Shown: positions 45,631 through 54,673, counted from the first letter of the stretch. The stretch: 64,000 bases of DNA from Fundidesulfovibrio magnetotacticus (GCF_013019105.1 NZ_BLTE01000010.1:124001-188000); one strand, 5' to 3'. The notes: a model not told the origin generated them from the letters alone. Program-made: numbers and translations.

Positions 45631-47334
45631 CTAGACCAGGATCATTTCGGTGAGGGACTTGCCGGCGGGGACCATGGGATAGACGTTCTCCTCGGGGTCC
45701 ACCACCACGTCCACGATGCAGGGCAGCGGGGTGGCGAAGGCCTTGCGCAGCGTCTCTTCCAGGTCCTTGGCCTCGGTGACGCGGAACCCCGCCGCGCCGT
45801 AGGCCTCGGCGAGCTTCACGAAGTCCGGGGCCACGTCCATGCAGGTGTTGCAGTAGTTCTTCTCGTAGAAGAGTTCCTGCCACTGGCGCACCATGCCCAG
45901 GTAGCCGTTGTTGAGGATGACGATCTTCACCGGCAGCTTGTAGCACATGGCGGTGGCCAGCTCCTGGATGCACATCTGGATGGAGCCGTCGCCCGCCACG
46001 TCGATGACGAGCTTGTCCGGGAAGGCCGCCTGCGCGCCGATGGCGGCCGGGAAACCGTAGCCCATGGTGCCCAGCCCCCCGGAGGTGAGCAGGGTGCGGG
46101 GCTTGCGGTAGTTGAAGAACTGGGCGGCCCACATCTGGTTCTGGCCCACCTCGGTGGCCACGATGCAGTCGCCCGAGGTGATGCGGTGGATGGCCTCCAC
46201 CACGGCCTGGGGCTTGATGAAGCCGCTCTCGGCCGCGGGCTTGTACTGCAAGGGGTGTTCGGCTTTCCAGGCGGCGGTCTGTTCGATCCACTTGTCCTTG
46301 GGCGTCCAGCCGCCGGGCTCCTTGGCCAGGGTTTCCGCCTCGGCGTTGAGGGCCTGCAGGAAGAGGCGGCAATCGGCCACGATGGGCACGTCCACGCGCA
46401 CGTTCTTCTGGATGGATGTGGGGTCGATGTCGATGTGCACCATCTTGGCCTTGCAGGCGAACTCGGAGAGCTTGCCCGTGACGCGGTCGTCGAAGCGCGC
46501 GCCCACGGCCAGGATCAGGTCGGACCCGGCGATGGAGTGGTTGGCCGCGTACGTGCCGTGCATGCCGAGCATGCCGAGCCAGAGGGGGTCGTCCCCGGGG
46601 AAACAGCCCAGGCCCATGAGCGTTGCCGTAACGGGCAGGTCGTGGGCGCGAGCGAGCCTCGTGAGCTCCTCCGAGGCCCCGGCGCTGACCACGCCGCCGC
46701 CCGCGTAGAGCACGGGGCGCTTGGCCTTGGCCAGCAGCTGGGCCACCTTGCGCACCTGCTTGGCGTTGGGCTCGCGGTGGGGGTTGTAGCTGCGCATGGA
46801 GACTTCGCCGGGCGGATACTTGAAGGCGCAGCGCTGCTGCTGCACGTCCTTGGGCAGGTCGATGAGTACGGGGCCTGGCCTGCCGGACCGGGCCAGGTAG
46901 AAGGCCTCCTTGATGGTCTTGGCCAGCTGGGAGAGGTCCTTCACCAGGTAGTTGTGCTTGGTGCAGGGCCGCGTGATGCCCACGATGTCCACTTCCTGGA
47001 ACGCGTCGTTGCCGATGAGCGGCGTGGGAACCTGACCGGTGATGATCACCACGGGGATGGAGTCCATGTAGGCCGTGGCGATGCCGGTGACGGTGTTGGT
47101 GGCGCCGGGGCCCGACGTCACGAGGCATACCCCTACCTTGCCTGTCGCCCGGGCGTAGCCGTCGGCCATGTGGATGGCCCCTTGCTCGTGCCGGACGAGA
47201 ATGTGCTTCAGGTTCGGGTAGTTGGGGAGCTGGTGATAGATGTCGATCACCGCTCCGCCCGGGAAGCCGAAGAGAACGTCAACACCCTCCCTCCCGAGGG
47301 ATTCCAGGAGGATTTGGGCCCCGGTCAGTTCCAT
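45631..47334 (-). CDS. ilvB: Acetolactate synthase large subunit
   Basis: 567-residue thiamine-diphosphate and FAD enzyme making acetolactate or acetohydroxybutyrate. Motifs: [34 protein letters not shown] with the catalytic Glu; [12 protein letters not shown]; and the thiamine-binding segment [12 protein letters not shown]...ILNN. ATG lies 3 bases after the stop of the DUF465 gene, implying coupling. First enzyme gene of ilvB-ilvH-ilvC. Confidence 0.97.
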   Translation of the reverse strand: MELTGAQILLESLGREGVDVLFGFPGGAVIDIYHQLPNYPNLKHILVRHEQGAIHMADGYARATGKVGVCLVTSGPGATNTVTGIATAYMDSIPVVIITGQVPTPLIGNDAFQEVDIVGITRPCTKHNYLVKDLSQLAKTIKEAFYLARSGRPGPVLIDLPKDVQQQRCAFKYPPGEVSMRSYNPHREPNAKQVRKVAQLLAKAKRPVLYAGGGVVSAGASEELTRLARAHDLPVTATLMGLGCFPGDDPLWLGMLGMHGTYAANHSIAGSDLILAVGARFDDRVTGKLSEFACKAKMVHIDIDPTSIQKNVRVDVPIVADCRLFLQALNAEAETLAKEPGGWTPKDKWIEQTAAWKAEHPLQYKPAAESGFIKPQAVVEAIHRITSGDCIVATEVGQNQMWAAQFFNYRKPRTLLTSGGLGTMGYGFPAAIGAQAAFPDKLVIDVAGDGSIQMCIQELATAMCYKLPVKIVILNNGYLGMVRQWQELFYEKNYCNTCMDVAPDFVKLAEAYGAAGFRVTEAKDLEETLRKAFATPLPCIVDVVVDPEENVYPMVPAGKSLTEMILV

Positions 47335-47337
47335 GAT

Positions 47338-47571
47338 TTATTGCGCCTCCGCCTTGCGGTATTTGATAAGGATGGCTTCCATCCTGGTCTTGCCGGCGAG
47401 CTTCTTCTTCTTGAGTTCCTTCACTTCCATCAACTCGGTGGCGTTGAGGTAAGACTTGCTTTCGAGCTTCTCGATCAGCTTCTCGTACGCGAGGTGCTCA
47501 TCGTAGAGCGCCCTGAGTTCCGCGTCCGTTTCGCTGACCTTTGCGATGAGTTCCAGATCGCGACTGTCCAT
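47338..47571 (-). CDS. DUF465 (YdcH-like) small coiled-coil protein
   Basis: 77 residues with the DUF465 pattern: a helix containing LYDEHLAYEKLIEKLE, a turn, and ELKKKKLAGKTRMEAILIKY. Function is unknown across the family. ATG 47571 is preferred over 47580 because AGGAG lies nine bases before it and directly abuts the earlier ATG. It sits 3 bases upstream of ilvB. Confidence 0.88.
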   Translation of the reverse strand: MDSRDLELIAKVSETDAELRALYDEHLAYEKLIEKLESKSYLNATELMEVKELKKKKLAGKTRMEAILIKYRKAEAQ

Positions 47572-47608
47572 GGGCGTCATCTCCTGTTGTGGGTTTTTGT
47601 CTCGTACC

Positions 47609-47908
47609 CTAAGCGTTTTCAGCGGCCGGCCAGACCGGCTCGATCCCGGGCCGCAGCCGCAGGGTCTTGCGCCGCGAGGTCTGGCCCGCCGAGAGTTCCA
47701 GAGCCGTCCTGGGCGTGCCCAGGAGCCTGGCCATGTAGGCCAGGAGGGCCTCGTTGGCCTTGTTGTCCACGGCCGGGGCCTTGAGCTTGAGCTTCAGGCG
47801 GCCGTCGGCCGTGCCGGTCACCTCGTCTTTCTTCGCGCCGGGGCTCACCCAGACGAGCAGCCGCCAGCCGCCGTCCTTGGCGTGTTCGGCCCAGAGCGGG
47901 GCGTCCAC
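47609..47908 (-). CDS. DUF167/YggU family protein
   Basis: 99-residue small alpha/beta protein with the family core VSPGAKKDEVTG, LKLKLKAPAVDNKANEALL and LSAGQTSRRKTLRL. Function uncertain in the family. GTG 47908 is chosen for the AGGA six bases upstream and because the divIVA-like stop lies just before it. Longer frames would overlap that gene. Commonly found next to yggT and divIVA-like genes, as here. Confidence 0.9.
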   Translation of the reverse strand: MDAPLWAEHAKDGGWRLLVWVSPGAKKDEVTGTADGRLKLKLKAPAVDNKANEALLAYMARLLGTPRTALELSAGQTSRRKTLRLRPGIEPVWPAAENA

Positions 47909-47910
47909 GG

Positions 47911-48432
47911 CTAGTCCTGCCCCTCGGCGAAGGTGAAGTCTCCCGATTCCGAATGCCTGGCGGCCTCCGCCGATTCCAGGAGCCGGAAATGCCCCTCCAG
48001 CAGATGGCGCATTTCCTGCTCGAAGGCCTCGCGCTGGCCGCGCATCTCGGCGATCTCCTCGATGACCCGGGCCTTGGCCAGATTGGCGGAGGCCACGATG
48101 CGCGCCCCCTCGGAGCGGGCTTCTTCGAGAATGCGTTGCGCTTCGCGGCGCGCGTTTTCGTTGATTTCGCCCACGATCCGTCGACCGGTGTCGAGAGCGC
48201 CCTGGATGTCCGTGGGGGGGCAGACCATGGCGCGGACCGGCGGCGGCGCGGGGACCTGGGCGGCTTCGCGTTCCAGCGCGGCCAGGCGTTCGAGAAGCCT
48301 GCGGTTCTCGTCCGCAGCCTGACCCAGCGCTTCCGCCGCGTCGTGCATGGCCAGGTCCACCTCGTCGGGGCAATACCCGCGCATGCACCGCGCGAATTTC
48401 TTGTTCAGGAGGTCGATCTTGGAGACCGTCAC
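47911..48432 (-). CDS. DivIVA-domain protein
   Basis: 173 residues. N-terminal DivIVA-type segment (KIDLLNKKFARCMRGYCPDEVD), then a long coiled coil with alanine/glutamate-rich repeats (NARREAQRILEEARSEGARI) to about residue 155. Proteins of this kind recognise curved membrane or organise division and septum partners. It follows yggT by 13 bases and precedes the DUF167 gene, the usual yggT-divIVA-yggU arrangement. Confidence 0.88.
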   Translation of the reverse strand: MTVSKIDLLNKKFARCMRGYCPDEVDLAMHDAAEALGQAADENRRLLERLAALEREAAQVPAPPPVRAMVCPPTDIQGALDTGRRIVGEINENARREAQRILEEARSEGARIVASANLAKARVIEEIAEMRGQREAFEQEMRHLLEGHFRLLESAEAARHSESGDFTFAEGQD

Positions 48433-48445
48433 GGCACCTTCCCGG

Positions 48446-48751
48446 TTAACGCATCATGAACGCCATCTGGAGCAGCGATTCCACGATGAAGACCTGGCCG
48501 ATGAACTGCAGCGCCAGGATCAGGACGATGGGAGACAGGTCGAACCCCCCCATCATCACGAAGGGAAGCGTGCGACGGATTCTGTAGAGCACGGGCTCCG
48601 TGGCCGAATAGAGGAAGCGGATGATGGGGTGGTAGGGGTCCGGGCGCACCCAGCTCACCACGGCGGCGATGATCACGATCCACTTGTAGGTTCCGAACAC
48701 GAAATCCAGGATGAGAGCGACGGTTTTCAGAAGAGGTCCAAGAAAAGGCAT
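48446..48751 (-). CDS. YggT family membrane protein
   Basis: 101 residues with two membrane segments: one near ALILDFVFGTYKWIVIIAAVV and one near SPIVLILALQFIGQVFIV. The family motif VSWVRPDPYHPIIRFLYSAT is present. YggT proteins are linked to osmotic and division functions. ATG 48751 follows GAGGAAC; the upstream extension is not conserved. First of the yggT/divIVA/DUF167 group. Confidence 0.93.
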   Translation of the reverse strand: MPFLGPLLKTVALILDFVFGTYKWIVIIAAVVSWVRPDPYHPIIRFLYSATEPVLYRIRRTLPFVMMGGFDLSPIVLILALQFIGQVFIVESLLQMAFMMR

Positions 48752-48837
48752 ACGTTCCTCGTTGTTCTGGCAGCGCCGTTCGAGTGGCGGCATGGTCAGA
48801 GTCTCACACGCCACCGGGCAAATCAAGGGCTTTCTCC

Positions 48838-49503
48838 TCAGGCGCGCTCAAGGCGCATGCGGAAGCCCTCCCGCAGGGCCTCGAAGCTCGAAACGTGCAG
48901 GTGCGCGGCCAATGACGGGTTCTTGTAGGCCCAGAAGGGCACTCCAGCGGCCCTGGCGGTGGCCTCGTCCACATCGCTGTCGCCTATGAAGGCCACGTCG
49001 TGGCGCGTGAGATTCCATTCGCGCAGGATGCGGTGCACGCCTTCGGGATTGGGTTTTGGATGCTTCACGTTGCCTGCGGTGACCACCGGGAAGAAGTAGT
49101 CCGTGAGCTCGAAGTTCTCCAGGAGCATTTCCATGGAGTTGGTGCGGTTGGTGTTCACGCCCAGGCGGACGCCCCACTCGCGCAGGGTGTCCAGGAACTC
49201 CGTCAGGCCGGGCTCCAGAAAGGTGAAGGGGATCAGCTCGGAGTAGTCGATCTCCTTGCGGGCGGCCTCGGCCTCGGCCAGGCGCTCCTGGGGCACGATG
49301 TGCGCGATGGAGATGAACACCGCGTTGGCGTGCACGAAGTCCTCTTCCTCGGGCGTCATGGGCAGCATGCCCAGCCTGCCGCGGATGATGTTGTAGAACA
49401 TCCTGTTGGAATCCTTGGAATCCACCAGGACGCCGTCGCAGTCGAAAATCACGCCCTTCACGCCCTGGGGCACGAGGGTCGGCTCCACCTTGCGCGCGCG
49501 CAT
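48838..49503 (-). CDS. HAD-superfamily phosphatase
   Basis: 221-residue hydrolase of the phosphoglycolate-phosphatase type. Motif I FDCDGVLVDS (nucleophile Asp), motif II VNTNRTN, motif III lysine in KHPKPNPEG, motif IV IGDSDVDEATA. The cap domain is helical (residues ~30-100). Substrate not evident. It follows the unknown gene at 49507 by 3 bases, so they are co-transcribed. Confidence 0.92.
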   Translation of the reverse strand: MRARKVEPTLVPQGVKGVIFDCDGVLVDSKDSNRMFYNIIRGRLGMLPMTPEEEDFVHANAVFISIAHIVPQERLAEAEAARKEIDYSELIPFTFLEPGLTEFLDTLREWGVRLGVNTNRTNSMEMLLENFELTDYFFPVVTAGNVKHPKPNPEGVHRILREWNLTRHDVAFIGDSDVDEATARAAGVPFWAYKNPSLAAHLHVSSFEALREGFRMRLERA

Positions 49504-49506
49504 GCC

Positions 49507-50322
49507 CTACCCCCTCACCGGCACGAGGACCGTGCGTTCCGCGTCCAGCCAGGGCCGGGCCGGGTCGCTCCGGCGCGACAGACACAGCCGCCAGCCCGGC
49601 GCACGGGCCGCGCGGTACGCCCCCGCGAGGCCCAGAGCCGCCGTGAGGGCGGCATCGGCCGGGGCGAAGGCCACGCCGAATTCCTCCCAGGACGAGGCCA
49701 GCGCCTCGTCCGAGGCGTGCAGCCCGCACTGGGGAGGCAGCACCGTGAGCGCCGCATCCACGAACACCGCCAGGGGAAGACCCGGCCCCGCAGGCACGAG
49801 GTCCGGCTTCGCGCCCGAGAGCGCGGCCTCCTCGCCGCCCAGGGGATCCTCCTCGTCCAGGCCCAGGGTCTTCTCGAAGTCGGCCCACTGGCCGTCGAGC
49901 TTGGCGGTCAGGCCGTCCAGCTCGCGGGAGACCTCCTCCAGGGCCCAGGCCAGGCACAGTTCCGCCTGGGCGCGCGCAAGGGCGCGCTTGCGGATTTCCT
50001 GGTCCTGACGGCCTTCAAGCGCGGCCTCCAGGCCGTCCTTGATGGCAAAGCTGGTGGAACCGTAGGCGTCCTGGAGCGACGGGGCGTAGGCCGAAACGTC
50101 GGCCACGCTGCGCGATTCCCGGGCCAACTGGGTGAACTGCGCCGTGAGCGCCCGGGCCGAGGCCTCGTCCAGGGGCAGGTCCGGGGGCCGGAACCAGCGC
50201 CCCGGAGGATCGGCCGGGGCCAGGCCCGGGTCGAGGAAGCGCACCGCCGGAGGCACGTCGGGGGCGGCCTGGGGCGTCAGGTCGGGCACGTGGATCAGAA
50301 GGGAGACGGTGTCTTGGCTCAT
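49507..50322 (-). CDS. Protein of unknown function
   Basis: 271 residues, no signal peptide or membrane segment. The N-terminal part is proline-rich (HVPDLTPQAAPDVPPAV); the middle is helical (ALAEAQAEL-type, REL-x-x-L); the C-terminal part is Ala/Leu-rich. ATG 50322 is the first start after the upstream stop at 50333 but has only a weak ribosome binding site. Not recognised. It lies between a cysteine-rich protein and a HAD phosphatase, in one apparent operon. Confidence 0.78.
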   Translation of the reverse strand: MSQDTVSLLIHVPDLTPQAAPDVPPAVRFLDPGLAPADPPGRWFRPPDLPLDEASARALTAQFTQLARESRSVADVSAYAPSLQDAYGSTSFAIKDGLEAALEGRQDQEIRKRALARAQAELCLAWALEEVSRELDGLTAKLDGQWADFEKTLGLDEEDPLGGEEAALSGAKPDLVPAGPGLPLAVFVDAALTVLPPQCGLHASDEALASSWEEFGVAFAPADAALTAALGLAGAYRAARAPGWRLCLSRRSDPARPWLDAERTVLVPVRG

Positions 50323-50332
50323 ACGGAGTGCA

Positions 50333-50704
50333 TCAATCCCGTGGTTGGGGTGAGAAGTTCCGGCAGCGTCCGTCGCAGGAGGGCAGCCGGAGGACGCAGA
50401 CGTCGCCCAGGCAATGCGCGCAGCCGGGAAAAGCATTCATATCACCGGGCTGGCGATCCTGACAACCCGCATCCTGGCGGCAAAGTTCCAGAAAGCGCCG
50501 TTCCCAGAGGTCCGCCGCCGTGGACTCGCTGAGCCCGAAAGCCTCGGCCCGCGTGAGAAAGCCGTCGTAGAGGCCGTGCAGCTCCAGGACCACGGTGCAG
50601 CGGTAGGACGTCTGATAGCCCGGGTTCAGGGCCTCCTCGTAGAGGCAGCGCCCGGAAACGAAATGCCGGCAGCCCCCGGCGGGCAGACGCACCAGGCGCG
50701 TCAT
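50333..50704 (-). CDS. Cysteine-rich protein of unknown function
   Basis: 123 residues with about ten cysteines, in groups such as C-R-H-F-V-S-G-R-C near the start and CQDRQPGDMNAFPGCAHC, then CVLRLPSCDGRC. They may bind metal or an Fe-S cluster. No signal peptide. AAGGAAGG precedes the ATG. Divergent from tatA; first gene of the run toward ilvC. Confidence 0.82.
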   Translation of the reverse strand: MTRLVRLPAGGCRHFVSGRCLYEEALNPGYQTSYRCTVVLELHGLYDGFLTRAEAFGLSESTAADLWERRFLELCRQDAGCQDRQPGDMNAFPGCAHCLGDVCVLRLPSCDGRCRNFSPQPRD

Positions 50705-50776
50705 GGATGGCGCCTTCCTTGACCGGGGCTGCGCCGCGTTGTAGCCTTGCGGAAACTTATCCGCCGGAGGTTTCGC

Positions 50777-50962
50777 ATGTTCGGTCTGGGCTTCTGGGAA
50801 CTGCTGATCATCCTCATCGTCGTCCTGCTGTTCTTCGGAAGCAACAAGCTCCCCGAGTTGGGACGCGGCCTGGGCAAGGCCATCCGCGAATTCCGGGGCT
50901 CCACCTCGGACAAGGACGCCGTGGAGCGCAAGAACGGACCGGACGACTCCCGCAAGAGCTAA
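50777..50962 (+). CDS. tatA: Twin-arginine translocase TatA
   Basis: 61 residues: one N-terminal membrane helix (FGLGFWELLIILIVVLLFFG), the conserved F-G-x-x-K-L-P-x-L-G-R hinge, an amphipathic helix (GLGKAIREFRG) and a charged tail. Forms the pore of the Tat export system. ATG 50777 follows a perfect GGAGG. It ends in a four-base convergent overlap with pgsA. No tatB or tatC lies beside it. Confidence 0.96.
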   Translation: MFGLGFWELLIILIVVLLFFGSNKLPELGRGLGKAIREFRGSTSDKDAVERKNGPDDSRKS

Positions 50963-51537
50963 GCCCGCCCCTGGCCCGCGCCGAAAAGGGCCAGCCCCCG
51001 GGCCACGTAGTGGATTCCCGAGGCGAGGGTCAGGGCCGCGGTGATCCACACCAGCGCCCCGGCCAGGGACGCAAGCCATGCCCCGCCCGCATCCAGGGCC
51101 AGGGCGAAGGCCGCCAGCACCAGCCCCATCTGGGCCGCCGTGGTGGCCTTGCTCACGGCGCTCGGGCTCATGCGCCCGCGCATGTCCTGCCCCCAGTAGG
51201 TCAAGAGCGCGATGCCCCCCACGATGAGCACGTCGCGGCTCACCACCGCCACGGCCAGCCACCCGGGAATCCACCCCTCCACCGCCAGGCAGACGTAGGC
51301 TGCGTCCAGGAGCATCTTGTCGGCCAGCGGGTCCAGGATCGCGCCCAGGGCCGAGCGCTGGTCCAGCACGCGGGCCAGGAAGCCGTCCAGGGCGTCGGTG
51401 ACGCCCGCGAGGAAGAAGAGCGAAAGCGCGGCCCAGCGGTCCTGGTCCACGAAGAGGGCCACGAAAAGCGGAGTGAAAAGGATGCGCGCCATGGTGAGCG
51501 CGTTGGGGATGGTCCAGTTGGGGTTGCGGGGGGCCAT
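50959..51537 (-). CDS. pgsA: CDP-alcohol phosphatidyltransferase (PgsA type)
   Basis: 192-residue membrane enzyme, most likely CDP-diacylglycerol plus glycerol-3-phosphate to phosphatidylglycerol phosphate. The signature DG-x2-AR-x8-G-x3-D-x3-D is present as DALDGFLARVLDQRSALGAI then LDPLADK. About five hydrophobic segments. It starts 13 bases after the amidase gene and is probably its co-transcribed neighbour. Confidence 0.93.
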   Translation of the reverse strand: MAPRNPNWTIPNALTMARILFTPLFVALFVDQDRWAALSLFFLAGVTDALDGFLARVLDQRSALGAILDPLADKMLLDAAYVCLAVEGWIPGWLAVAVVSRDVLIVGGIALLTYWGQDMRGRMSPSAVSKATTAAQMGLVLAAFALALDAGGAWLASLAGALVWITAALTLASGIHYVARGLALFGAGQGRA

Positions 51538-51550
51538 GGCTTAAGGAACC

Positions 51551-52663
51551 TCAAGCGAAGAGCGCCGTCAAGGCCGAAGCGAGGCCCCGGGCGACGCTGG
51601 CGCGCCGGTCCGCATCGGAGAGGAACGCCTCCTCCCCCGGGTTGGAGAGAAATCCGGTCTCCACGATCAGGGCCGGGCATCCGGCCTGCTCCAGCACCTT
51701 GAAGGGGCCGTGCCCCGCCGCGACCCTGTCCAGGGGGGGCGGCAGCGTAAGCTCCCGCGCCAGGGCTGCCGCCGACGCCTCGCTGGCCGCGCGGCGGCGC
51801 TGGACCCGCCAGGAGAGGACCAGCTCCGAGGCATCGGGCCGGGAGACGCGCGGCGCCTGCAGGGGCTCGAAGCGGCTGACGCCGTTCTCCAGGTCCGCCA
51901 CGGCCGCGGCCTCTTCGCCGGAAGGTGCGGACTCGTGCCGGTAGATCTCCACCCCGCCCCGACCGGGAAGCCCGGCCCCGCAGTGCAGCGACACGAACAA
52001 CCGCGCCCCCGTGAGCCCCGCCACGGCCGACCTGGCCCACAAGGGGACGGAGTGGTCCGCCTCCCGGGTCAGCGCGGCCCAGGCCTTGCCCGAGGCGTTG
52101 AGCGCGACGGCCGTCTTGAGGGCGATGTCCAGGGTCGCGTCCTTCTCGGCCAGGCCGGAAGCGCCCGTCACGCCCTTGTCCGCTCCGCCGTGTCCCGGAT
52201 CGAGCACGAGAAGCGGCAGGCCCGGGGCGCGTCCCTTGGCGGCGTAGGCCTCCATTTCGGCCCTGGCTTCCTCCTCCACGCGCGAGGCCCTGCGGTGCCG
52301 GGGCTCCTTGCGTGCGGGCTGGGGCAGCGGTTTCTGGGCCAGGATGTCCAGCATCATGCGCGCGTAGCCGTCGGCCGGATCAATGCGCAGGGCCATGCGG
52401 AAGCTTTCGGCCGCCGGGCCGGGCTGCCCGGCCTGGACCTGGGCCCGCCCCATGAGGTTGAACACCCAGGGGTTGGCGGGCTCTAGCCTGGCGGCCTCCC
52501 GGAGCGCCGCCAGGGCTTCGCCCGGCTTGCCTTCCAGGAGCAGCGCATGGCCCTTGGAGGCAGCCTCCTGTCCGCTCGCGGCAAGGGCACGCAGGGCAGG
52601 ACCGGGCAGGACCATCGCCAGCCCCGCGACAGACAGGGCGGCCAGGGCGCGGCGGCGGTTCAC
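51551..52663 (-). CDS. N-acetylmuramoyl-L-alanine amidase with Tat-like signal
   Basis: Cell-wall amidase that cuts the muramyl-alanine bond, 370 residues. The N terminus MNRRRALAALSVAGLAMVL looks like a Tat signal. A TPR-like region follows (about 35-110; LEGKPGEALAALREAARLEP). The Amidase_3 domain is at about 150-370, with zinc ligands in LDPGHGG, the Glu of LAEKDA and the His of VSLHC, and the catalytic Glu in VETGFLSN. GTG 52663 overlaps the miaA stop as GTGA and has GGGGAGGG upstream. Confidence 0.94.
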   Translation of the reverse strand: MNRRRALAALSVAGLAMVLPGPALRALAASGQEAASKGHALLLEGKPGEALAALREAARLEPANPWVFNLMGRAQVQAGQPGPAAESFRMALRIDPADGYARMMLDILAQKPLPQPARKEPRHRRASRVEEEARAEMEAYAAKGRAPGLPLLVLDPGHGGADKGVTGASGLAEKDATLDIALKTAVALNASGKAWAALTREADHSVPLWARSAVAGLTGARLFVSLHCGAGLPGRGGVEIYRHESAPSGEEAAAVADLENGVSRFEPLQAPRVSRPDASELVLSWRVQRRRAASEASAAALARELTLPPPLDRVAAGHGPFKVLEQAGCPALIVETGFLSNPGEEAFLSDADRRASVARGLASALTALFA

Positions 52664-53613
52664 CCCGCGCCCTCCCCTGCCCCGGGACGATCCCGCTCCA
52701 GCCAGGAGCGGGCATGGGAGACGAGCGCGGCGGAGTCGCCGGGAACGAACCAGCGGACGTGGGGATCGCGCCGGAACCAGGTTTCCTGGCGTTTGGCGTA
52801 GGCCCGGGTGTTGGCCAGCCAGAGACGGCAGGCCTCGACCAGGTCGGTGCGCCCAAGAAGGTGGTCGCGCAGTTCGGCGCAGCCGATGCCGGAGAGCCCC
52901 GGGGCTTGGGGATCGACGCCGGAGTCCAGGACCGCGCGGATCTCCTCCACGGCCCCGGCGGCGAGCATGGCTTCGATGCGCCGGGCCAGACGTCGTTCCA
53001 GATCGGGCCTGGCGACGCGAACGCCCAGCCGGAAGCTGTCGAGTTCCATGGGGCGCTCCAGGCGCGCGTGCCAGGCGCTGAAGGTCCGGCCCGTGGCCTC
53101 CAGGACCTCCAGGGCGCGGGTGACGCGTTGGCGGTCGTTGGCGTGGACCTTGGCGGCGTAGGCGGGATCGGCCCGGCGCAGAAGCGCGTGCATGGTCTCG
53201 GGGCCTTCGTGGTCCCATCGTTCCTGGACGGCGGCGCGCACGGCCTCGGGCACGTCCGGGATGGGGGCCAAACCTTCAAGTAACGCTTGAAAATAGAGGC
53301 CGGTCCCGCCCGTGAGGATCGGCACGAGACCCTGCGCCAGGACCTGGCGCACGGCCCCGGAGGCCTGCTGGGCGTAGGCCCCGGCGGAGACGGACTCTTC
53401 CAGGGGCAGGAAGCCGTAGAGATGATGGGGACAGCGCGCCTGCTCGTCCTGGGTGGGCTGGGCCGTGGTGACGGGCACGCCCCGGTAGACCTGGCGCGAA
53501 TCCACGTTGACCACCGCCCCGCCCAGGGCCTCGGCCAGGGCCAGGGCCGCGTCGGTCTTGCCCGTGCCCGTGGCCCCCAGCACGCACAGGACCCTGGCCG
53601 GGGATGGACTCAT
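52660..53613 (-). CDS. miaA: tRNA dimethylallyltransferase
   Basis: 317-residue enzyme adding a dimethylallyl group to A37 of tRNAs that read UNN codons. P-loop GATGTGKTD near residue 12; NVDSRQVYRGVPVTTAQP; the tunnel/catalytic segment LTGGTGLYFQALLEGL; and ANDRQRVTRALEV. ATG 53613 overlaps the coaD stop (ATGA). Co-transcribed with coaD and the amidase. Confidence 0.96.
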   Translation of the reverse strand: MSPSPARVLCVLGATGTGKTDAALALAEALGGAVVNVDSRQVYRGVPVTTAQPTQDEQARCPHHLYGFLPLEESVSAGAYAQQASGAVRQVLAQGLVPILTGGTGLYFQALLEGLAPIPDVPEAVRAAVQERWDHEGPETMHALLRRADPAYAAKVHANDRQRVTRALEVLEATGRTFSAWHARLERPMELDSFRLGVRVARPDLERRLARRIEAMLAAGAVEEIRAVLDSGVDPQAPGLSGIGCAELRDHLLGRTDLVEACRLWLANTRAYAKRQETWFRRDPHVRWFVPGDSAALVSHARSWLERDRPGAGEGAG

Positions 53614-54131
53614 CCGTGCTTCCTGCGGGGCGAGCCCGGCCCGAAGCGCTCTCGCAGCCTGCGCATGACGGGTTCGGGGACCAGGCCATCGTAGTCGCCG
53701 CCTGCCTTGGCCACTTCCTTGACGATGGTGGAGCTGATGTAGAGCCACTTGAAGTCGGTCATGAGGAAGATGCTCTCGATGTCCTTGTCCATGCGTCGGT
53801 TCATCAGGGCCATCTGGAACTCGTGGTCGAAGTCGGAGACGGCGCGCATGCCGCGCAGGATCACGCTGGCGCCGGCGGAATGGACGTAGTCCACCAGCAG
53901 GCCGTGGAAGGGCTCCACGCTGATGCGCTCCTCCTGGGCGAAGACCTCCTGGATCATCTCCACGCGTTCGTCCAGGGTGAAGAGGGTCTGCTTGGGGGTC
54001 TGGCGGGCCACGGCCACAATGATGCGGTCGAAGACCTTGAGGGCGCGGCGCACCAGGGAGCGGTGCCCCATGGTCAGGGGGTCGAAGGTTCCGGGATAGA
54101 CGGCGGTGGTGTGGTTTCGTTTCGGGTCCAT
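53610..54131 (-). CDS. coaD: Phosphopantetheine adenylyltransferase
   Basis: 173-residue enzyme for the fourth step of CoA synthesis: 4'-phosphopantetheine + ATP to dephospho-CoA. T/HxGH-type motif YPGTFDPLTMGHRSL; LRGMRAVSDFDHEFQMALMN; and ISSTIVKE (ISSTxVRE motif). The only usable start, ATG 54131, lies 58 bases inside rsmD, so the genes overlap extensively. Confidence 0.96.
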   Translation of the reverse strand: MDPKRNHTTAVYPGTFDPLTMGHRSLVRRALKVFDRIIVAVARQTPKQTLFTLDERVEMIQEVFAQEERISVEPFHGLLVDYVHSAGASVILRGMRAVSDFDHEFQMALMNRRMDKDIESIFLMTDFKWLYISSTIVKEVAKAGGDYDGLVPEPVMRRLRERFGPGSPRRKHG

Positions 54132-54670
54132 AGGAGAATCCTGGTCTGTCCGTAGAGCCTGTCCGTCTCCTGGGTCCAGGACGCGGGCGGGGTTGGGGTG
54201 AGGGTCTTTTCCACCTCCACGGCCACCATGGCCAGCGGGGCAAGCCAGCCGCGCGCCTCCAGCAGGGCCAGGGCCGGGTCCAGCAGGTCTCGGCCGTAGG
54301 GTGGGTCCACGAAGACGAGATCGTACGCCGCATGGGGCGGTTTGCGCAACAGGGCCAGCGCGTCCGCCGTATCGGCGTTGAAGCGGCGAGGTTCCAGGCC
54401 GAGCCGCCGGGCATTCTCGGCGATGCGCCGGGCCAGGGTCTTGTTGGCCTCCACGAAGCGGACAAAGGCCGCGCCCCTGCTCAGGGATTCGAAGCCCAGG
54501 GTGCCCGTGCCCGCGAACACGTCCAGCACGCGCGCGCCGTCCAGCTCCACCCCGCGCGCGGCGAGCATGTTGAAGAGGGCCTCGCGGACCTTGGCCATGG
54601 CCGGGCGGCAGCCGTCGCCCTCCAGGGTGGGCAGGTCGCGGCCCTTGAAGGTTCCTCCCAGGATGCGCAC
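54074..54670 (-). CDS. rsmD: 16S rRNA (guanine-966 N2) methyltransferase RsmD
   Basis: 198-residue SAM-dependent methyltransferase. SAM-binding VLDVFAGTGTLGFESLSRGA, catalytic DPPY in DLVFVDPPYGR, and the family opening MRILGGTFKGRDL. Start is GTG 54670, 4 bases after the EF-G paralogue stop. The C-terminal ~20 codons overlap coaD. Confidence 0.94.
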   Translation of the reverse strand: MRILGGTFKGRDLPTLEGDGCRPAMAKVREALFNMLAARGVELDGARVLDVFAGTGTLGFESLSRGAAFVRFVEANKTLARRIAENARRLGLEPRRFNADTADALALLRKPPHAAYDLVFVDPPYGRDLLDPALALLEARGWLAPLAMVAVEVEKTLTPTPPASWTQETDRLYGQTRILLWTRNETTPPPSIPEPSTP

Positions 54671-54673
54671 GGG

